The position numbers and the translations under genes were made by a program. Of a stretch of 64,000 nt of DNA, positions 58,325 through 64,000 are shown piece by piece. The stretch is from Spisula solida (taxonomy: Eukaryota > Mollusca > Bivalvia > Venerida > Mactridae), in NCBI GenBank assembly GCA_947247005.1, contig OX365959.1, forward strand, positions 33,500,148 to 33,564,147. The letters are read 5' to 3'. The notes beneath the pieces were generated by a model, which searched no databases, was not told where the DNA came from, and saw nothing but the letters and a program-made list of their open reading frames with translations. Position 1 is the first letter of the stretch. Each line of letters starts with the position of its first letter.

Positions 58325-59203
58325 TAGATCTTTTATATATGATACATGCTGATCACTCCCGTTGCTGGAACAACCCACCACCGTCATGGCAATTAATAAA
58401 TAATCACTTGGCACGAACAATACATACAACATCAGTATACAAATTATAACAAGTAACAAGTTGCCGACATCTCCCAAATAGTTCGAGTAAATTCACACAA
58501 TTCTTCTTTATGATATTTCAAACGTTTGTCGAAGTTCACAAGGCGCGTAAAACACAATATGTCAATACTTATTTGCACTGGTCATCACGAATTATATCGT
58601 TAACTAAGAAGCACAACAATGATACAGATGGTTTATATTGAATCTTTAGTTATTAGGTACACAAGAAACACTGATAAGCCTATAATCATAGATGAGTTAC
58701 ACTAAGTCATCCATAAACTAACGAATATTATCTTCATCACTCACAGTAAGGAATGTTCAATCGTCATGAAGCAGCTCGTCGTAGATATACAGCCAAAGGC
58801 GGGTTCGTACCATCTGATATTTGTTCGGTGCTTCCGGTTGAGTTAGTAGACCAGTTAACGGGATATTCCAAATCAAACAACTGACAAACTGTAACATATA
58901 GCATACACAAGAGCAGAATATGTTTCATATTAAACATAATACATACAAATTAAACATAAGGGTGCGGTGGGAGGGCTTTCGACAGTAGTAAAGTAATGAA
59001 GCGGATGAGTGAACCAACGCAGTGGTTTATATAGCCTAGTCCCTACGTCATACGTGCACGAGTTTACGGACGACGATCGGCTGTTTCCGTATCGACAATC
59101 CGTGCAGACGCCTAGCAACCAAAATGCGTCGGTAATTAGCAGTACTAAACGAACACACAGACTGTGCTAGAATAAATTGGATTAATATTAGAATTAATCC
59201 CTA
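58325..59203 (-). repeat. Ngaro A2 segment (predicted)
   Basis: 879 bp lying between the two B copies. By the Ngaro layout it should repeat the element's 5' end (A1), which is outside the window, so this assignment is inferred. No coding sequence seen. Confidence 0.6.
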
Positions 59204-60030
59204 TTATTCAAAGACTCAGTTCTGATAAACAACAAAAACACTGCGTTGGTTACTCATTTTTATTTCCGGTATTCCAAGTATATGTATGCGCATGTATATA
59301 GATATAATGAATTGTTTCATATAAATGAATAAGTGTATTTTAAAAGTGGCGGATATGGTCATGACGGTGTTAGATTATCTCCACTGGCTTAGTGCTAGTG
59401 AAGTTGACTCATCCACACTTCAAGTGCCGCAGAAGAGGATCCACACAAGGGAGCGACCAGCAGCGGATATTTACATAACCGAAAAACCCAACCCCTGTTG
59501 CACTCATTAGCTAGGCTGTTCAACGCCGCACGGCGTAAATAATATAAGCACGCTGCACCCCGCTTGGTGCCATATAACTGTATAAATACTCTTGCTGCAC
59601 CGCACGGTGCCATATAAATGCATACCGACTCTGCCGCACCGCCTGGTGCCCTATAAATGCATACAGACCCTGTGCACCGCTCGATGCACTAGCTATGCCG
59701 CTCGGCATATGTTAAGGCTATCGCCGCCCGGCGAATAATAAAAACACGCTAGGTACCCAAATCAACTACCAGTGCAACCTATTATGTCTTGTACTAACTA
59801 AACAACATCCTAATGAAAATGCGAGCTAATTAAAGACCGCCATAGAACACTAAGCTATCGGGCCAGCTCTTTAACCGCTCATTTAACCCAAAATATATGT
59901 TTTTGGAACCTATAAGTCACAGCTTACCCGCAGTTCAAAATTTAACGGCAGTTAACGATTCTACCGACAAGCCACGATCATAGGTATGTAATAATTTTTA
60001 GACAATGTATTATGTAGCCATTCCCTATTT
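59204..60030 (-). repeat. Ngaro B1 repeat
   Basis: Copy of B2, including the seven hairpins (about 59,523-59,734). It starts 76 bp downstream of the SGNH hydrolase stop codon. Confidence 0.92.
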
Positions 60031-60073
60031 GAAAGCGCTGCTGATCGCTCCCGACATAAGAATTTCCGCCAAA

Positions 60074-60094
60074 AAATAAATTGACAATTTATTT
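60074..60094. repeat. Perfect 21-bp palindrome after the SGNH stop
   Basis: AAATAAATTG-A-CAATTTATTT, flanked by direct TTTCCGCCAAA repeats, lies between the hydrolase stop and B1. It may be a transcript-end signal or a junction relic. Confidence 0.8.
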
Positions 60095-60105
60095 CCGCCA
60101 AATTC

Positions 60106-60714
60106 TTAAATTAATTTTAACAACTGATCCCTAATAGTATCCAGATAGAGTTCCAAACCAACATCGGAAAGATGGATCCCGTCTGCCCTAAAGAAACCAG
60201 ACGTTTCAGTATCGATATCAATATTAAGGCTGTGTCCTTTAGGGAAATCCCTCATTAGTTTATGACCGAATTGATTAATACGTCGGCGTTTCTTATTCAC
60301 AACTTTGGACGCGTTTGGGCTGATACCCCAGTTTAACCTAGGGATAATGTCAACCCAGATGTACGACGACCCCGGGAAGGCCGTAAACAAATATTGAAGG
60401 CTAGTCTTAATTGTACTGATGATAAAGCGTACGGAGTTGGTAGCAATGTCGTTGCCCCCTAAGTGGATTAGGATTACCTTGGGCTCAGCTCTGAAAAGTA
60501 CTGGCAGCTGAATGGTGTGTTGGAAATCTGCCCATCCTAGACCACGTACGCCCCACCAAGCAACTGTTAGACCTCCCGGGAGTCGTAGGTTACATATGTG
60601 TCTCTCCTTCGCCCGCTCACCAGCCCAATACGGGATTGAATCGCCCAAGATCCATATATCTGCAAGTAAAAAGCTAATTGGACAGTGTGGTTGTTCTAAT
60701 GTATGACAAATAGG
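60106..60714 (-). CDS. SGNH hydrolase of Ngaro element
   Basis: Predicted SGNH/GDSL-type esterase. Counting from the TTG codon at 60,646-60,648, block I is GDS (residues 2-4, catalytic Ser), block III is LGGND (63-67) and block V is DGIHLS (156-161, catalytic Asp and His), over 180 residues. The frame is open upstream to 60,714 (ADIWILGDS) but has no ATG before the GDS block. It overlaps the recombinase end by 41 bp, so it may be made by reinitiation, frameshifting or splicing. The substrate is unknown; hydrolases in retroelements are proposed to act on membranes or acyl esters. All catalytic residues are intact. Confidence 0.85.
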   Translation of the reverse strand, partial: PICHTLEQPHCPISFLLADIWILGDSIPYWAGERAKERHICNLRLPGGLTVAWWGVRGLGWADFQHTIQLPVLFRAEPKVILIHLGGNDIATNSVRFIISTIKTSLQYLFTAFPGSSYIWVDIIPRLNWGISPNASKVVNKKRRRINQFGHKLMRDFPKGHSLNIDIDTETSGFFRADGIHLSDVGLELYLDTIRDQLLKLI

Positions 60715-61582
60715 CTATTGACTTCCATCTACCTAGTTTCATGATGTCAATTTCGGAAAGCCCCATAATTGCTAGTTGGGTGGCTCGACCTATTCTAAAG
60801 CTATGAGACGTATAAGTGTCCAGTTTGAATGAGCTTTGTTTAAGGCACTTTTTAAGCACCGCGGAAAACTGATACCGTGTAACTGGATTTAGATTTGCAT
60901 GGACGAAAAACTGTCCTGCTGCAGCTGGACGAATGCTGATATACTGTTTAATGTTGCAGACTGGACATATTAAAGTGTTCGACTCACATGGTATTTTCAA
61001 GGTTACAGGCTTTCCATACTGATTATTTTTTGAAATCCGTATAGTGATCATCACATAATTGGCTTCCAACTTGATATCTTTAAATAAGATGGATCTATTG
61101 TCTACCACTGAAAACACTAATTCGCTAACTCGGAACAATCCAAAGTACGCCGTCGTGAATATAGCCCTAAACAGGTTTGTTTCGAATTCACTGTAAGTAA
61201 CGTTTGGCAGTATTTTACAAAAATCTATCAGCATAGAGATAGTAATAGGGGCTCTGTTATCGACTGACGGTCTGTTTCTACGACAGCCTTCCAACAATTT
61301 ACGGACTAAGAATACTTCTGTTATATTGTACCAACAGTTAATTTTATGGTAAAATGAAAGTCCTGACACGTACGTAAGTATTGTTTTAGATGAGTAAGAC
61401 TTCTCAAATAAGTAAGTGATAAACCAAATGACATGCTGAAGCGGAATTTGCCAAGTTGTTGGTAAATTGTACAATCTCCTAAACGTACTGAAAGTATTGA
61501 CCGCCGTATTATATGCTAATTGTGTGTTTGTGGAGATCCCTTTGAGAACCAAAGCTCTAGATCTAAGTTGAATATATTCCAA
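60674..61582 (-). CDS. Tyrosine recombinase of Ngaro element
   Basis: A 302-residue recombinase that would integrate the circular DNA copy. The N-terminal half (about 15-105) resembles a SAM-like core-binding domain. The catalytic domain has R151 (FRVSEL), H260 and R263 (TSHSFRIGRA), W286 (LGRWKS) and the nucleophile Y294 (YLSYIR), which is the full R-H-R-W-Y set. It starts inside the end of the RT-RNase H frame (67-bp overlap, different frame), typical of DIRS/Ngaro elements. The frame is unbroken. Confidence 0.92.
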   Translation of the reverse strand: MEYIQLRSRALVLKGISTNTQLAYNTAVNTFSTFRRLYNLPTTWQIPLQHVIWFITYLFEKSYSSKTILTYVSGLSFYHKINCWYNITEVFLVRKLLEGCRRNRPSVDNRAPITISMLIDFCKILPNVTYSEFETNLFRAIFTTAYFGLFRVSELVFSVVDNRSILFKDIKLEANYVMITIRISKNNQYGKPVTLKIPCESNTLICPVCNIKQYISIRPAAAGQFFVHANLNPVTRYQFSAVLKKCLKQSSFKLDTYTSHSFRIGRATQLAIMGLSEIDIMKLGRWKSIAYLSYIRTTTLSN

Positions 61583-63323
61583 AGGTAATCCGGGATCGGC
61601 GTTGCGTTCACATCCGCGTCCGGTGCTAATTCTGTGAACCTCGTTTTCTGAAAGCGGGAAAGTGCATCACAAATTTCGTTTTTTGCACCCTCTATATGAG
61701 AGGCTTTAATAAGACAATTGATTTTAATGCACTGTAGGGTAAGGATTCTTAGCAAAGCCGAAACGTGAGGCGACTTTGAGGTCATTGAATTCAGGATATG
61801 AACCACAGCCATGGTATCGCGTTTGAAACGAATTTTCTTATTTCTTATTTGATCACCGAATACAACAGTAGCGACTACTATAGGAAATAATTCTAGTAAT
61901 GTAATGTCTTTATTCAAATCTTGACTTATCCAATCGTGATGCCATTTTTCCTGGCACCAATGACCCTTAAACCAAATTCCGAAGCCTATACCGCCTGCGC
62001 TATCGGTAAAGAACTGCTCGTCGTCATTAGTTACCCAATACCAATCGTGAAATACCGATATTCCGTTGAAATTTTTGAAGAAACTTAACCACATTTCCAA
62101 ATCGTGTCTCATTTCATTGGTTATTCTGACATAGTGGAAGTGGCGTTTAACACCACACGTTGCGTTAATTAAACGCCTACAAAACGGCCTGCCTATAGCA
62201 ATAGCGCGACAGCAGAAATTTAAGGACCCAATCAATGACTGCATGACTTTAAGTTGAACTGATTTTTTCGAAATTATTTCTCTGATTTTCACCACGATTT
62301 CGGCTATTTTATCCACAGGAATTCGAACTATCATTTCTTGAGAATCGAGTTCTAACCCCAGATAAACCAGTTTTGTAGACGGACCTTCGGTTTTGTCGTC
62401 TGCTAAGGGGACACCGATTTCCAGCATAGCGTCATTAAATATCTGCATGCTACGTTTACAGCCGGACAGGGTTTTGTCGCCACCCAAAAAATCGTCTAAA
62501 TAATGTAGTAATTTCTTATTAGAAATACGATCTTTAATAATGAATTCCAAGAAAGTGGAGAACTTTTCAAACAAGCTTGGGGATATACAACATCCGAACG
62601 GTAGGCATTTATCAAAATAGTAGCAACCCTCCAGACGAAACCCGAGAAGTTCAAAATCGTCTGGGTGTATCGGTAGTAACCTAAACGCACTTTTAATGTT
62701 CATTTTAAATAAATAGCAATTACGCCCCAGATCCTGAACCATATGTATAGCTTCTTCGAATTCGGTGTATTTAACTGAGCATAATTTGGGATCTATGAAA
62801 TCGTTAATTGATGATCCTAGGGGGTGTGATAGGTGATGAATTAACCTGAATTCACCAGTCATTTTCTTAGCGACAATACCGATTGGTGAAACCTGAAATC
62901 TTCAAAAGGTGGACTTTTGAACGGCCCTGCTACCCTGCCTAACTTTATTTCTTTATCAATTTTTTGTTTGGCAGTATCCGAAAGGTCTGAAATTGACTTG
63001 AGATTTTTCGAAACACGGGCTTGCCTTGGACCCTCAAAGTTAATTCTAAAACCATGGGTAAAACCTAATAAAAGTAACCGATTATCGGGTGAATTATACA
63101 TGTTAAGCCATCTTCTTAATACATCTAGTTTGATTGGTGAGGGAGCTAATTTGTGTATTGCTGCATCATTGACGCTTGGGGAAGCCGAATCCCCTATGTG
63201 GTCTGGCATATGGCCTAGATCTAGGGAAGTAGCCGCGTGATTGTCCACGAAAGGAACCAGATTCTGAACCACGAAATGGAACAGTTGAAGTACTGAACGA
63301 GTTCTGGTTTGTATTATTGCCAT
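61516..63323 (-). pseudogene. Reverse transcriptase-RNase H of Ngaro element, one frameshift
   Basis: Part one (62,859-63,323) has the RT entry FEGPRQARVS and GRVAGPFKSPPFEDF. A 1-base loss near 62,892 shifts the frame; the continuation reads VSPIGIVAKKMTGEFRLIHH. Part two (448 residues from 62,862) has motif A as KMNIKSAFRLLP, where the catalytic Asp is Asn (residue 55), and motif C as YLDD (121-124). RNase H acidic positions are D287 (FTDSAGG), E324 (LLELFP), D349 (KRDTMAVV) and D399 (NEICDALSR). It would copy element RNA into DNA; the frameshift and the motif A change make this copy non-functional. Confidence 0.9.
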
Positions 63324-64000
63324 ATCTTAAATAGTTGGGTGTGTTATTGCTAGAAGTACAAATATGAACAGGGTGTGCACCGCTGCAATTCTGGCAGACG
63401 TGCTTGTATTTACATGGTTGCCATCTACAAAAACCCTTGTTGAAGTCCATACAAACACCCAGTGTACGTGTCTGAAGTGACGTCTGTACACCACGAGCCT
63501 GCACACACCTCAGCCACAGGTCCTGGTTAATGATAGCCCATGAGGACGGTACGAGACCTTGCCTAATCCTAAATTGTTAGTCATACGTTTTCCAGCAAGT
63601 ACCCCCATGGACAGTGGCACATTCCCTAATTATAAAAGAGTAATGAAGCAACTCATGCACCTTGTGTGGGAACGCTGATAAATAATTTGTCATATAAATG
63701 ATAAATGCATCGGTCCATTTTTCGATAGGTCCGACATCATCTTTGCATTCTTTGGGGCGACATTCAATTTTTCCATTATTAGAGAGAGATAGTGTACTAC
63801 CGCTATTATATTCTGCCAGTTCCACCGCACCCTTTAACAATAATGCGAGATTTATATACTCTCCTTTACAAATGCGTTGTTTTAACGATGATGGCACGTG
63901 CATGGTTATGTCATCGTTTGAATCTCTCACCAAATCATAAACTTCGGGTAAGCACATTAAATTATTGTTTTCCAATGAAGCAGACGGTTGCAATAATAGC
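63166..64000 (-). pseudogene. Gag-like protein of Ngaro element, partial, with one in-frame stop
   Basis: Open at the window edge, so the N-terminus is missing. The core has EYINLALLLKGAVEL and WTDAFIIYMTNYLSAF then a HELLHYSFIIREC block, typical of DIRS/Ngaro gag. After WKTYD an in-frame TAA (63,577-63,579) is followed without frame change by QFRIRQ. The zinc region follows: a C-x7-C-x4-C-x3-H finger (CMDFNKGFCRWQPCKYKH) and a C-x2-C-x3-H-x4-C knuckle (CQNCSGAHPVHIC), then an Arg/Gly/Ser-rich tail. It would package element RNA. It overlaps the pol frame by 158 bp. Confidence 0.85.

Larger units (their letters stand above)
57499..64000 (-). mobile_element. Ngaro-type tyrosine-recombinase retrotransposon (5' end outside window)
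   Basis: In minus orientation: gag (63,166 to beyond 64,000), RT-RNase H (61,516-63,323), tyrosine recombinase (60,674-61,582), SGNH hydrolase (60,106-60,714), then B1 (59,204-60,030), A2 (58,325-59,203) and B2 (57,499-58,324). Split direct repeats plus a tyrosine recombinase define the Ngaro/PAT branch of the DIRS order, and an SGNH hydrolase is known from some Ngaro elements. The A1 repeat should lie just upstream, beyond 64,000. Near-identical B repeats suggest fairly recent activity, but gag and pol carry disabling mutations. Confidence 0.85.

Overview
This is 64 kb of AT-rich, gene-poor eukaryotic DNA. It holds no bacterial-style operon, no rRNA, no convincing functional tRNA and no intact host gene that I recognise. 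The repeats suggest a marine lophotrochozoan, most likely a bivalve or other mollusc: tRNA-derived SINEs with a core close to ATCGGCACGTAAAAGAACC, pearl-like/Helentron-type repeats (about 150-160 bp core units, a CGGA or CGCC microsatellite, then a terminal hairpin followed by an A-rich run), Penelope-like and Ngaro-like retroelements, and a LINE whose 3' tail is shared with a SINE. The host assignment is inference.

The backbone is one non-coding unit present three times in the same orientation: C1 (about 1-29,080, heavily interrupted), C2 (about 34,050-39,535, the most compact) and C3 (about 43,680-54,215). Aligning the three by eye shows which stretches were inserted later. C1 carries two back-to-back elements with long terminal inverted repeats (TIRs): E1 at 1,669-8,200 and E2 at 8,277-13,223. 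It also carries a broken minus-strand LINE (about 14,470-17,760), a third long-TIR element E3 (18,757-22,661), a mariner-type MITE (23,451-24,177) and a private expansion of a 31-bp minisatellite. C3 carries a 553-bp insertion with a GATCAA duplication, a Penelope fragment abutting a palindrome-bearing repeat (P2), and a 4-kb insertion (49,627-53,658). Nested in that insertion are a Tc1-type MITE, a pearl-like element, a 33-bp minisatellite and another MITE.

The stretches between copies hold a third palindrome element (P3), a 42-bp minisatellite, and a decayed C2H2 zinc-finger exon with good splice signals (39,932-41,010). Downstream of C3 is a pair of 290-bp direct repeats, each containing nine copies of TAAATGTCGCA.

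The right end (57,499-64,000, minus strand) is the best-preserved coding element, an Ngaro-type tyrosine-recombinase retrotransposon. In its own orientation it has gag with zinc knuckles, RT-RNase H, tyrosine recombinase, SGNH hydrolase, and then a B1-A2-B2 block of split direct repeats. The left end (A1) lies beyond the window. Each B repeat contains seven consecutive short GC-rich hairpins. This copy has a stop in gag, a frameshift in pol and an Asp-to-Asn change in RT motif A. All three reverse transcriptases in the window (LINE, Penelope, Ngaro) are therefore disabled in their catalytic core.

Most likely to be new: the hairpin arrays in the Ngaro B repeats; the family of long-TIR elements built around degenerate 40-43 bp satellites that share a scaffold; and the TAAATGTCGCA arrays in paired direct repeats.
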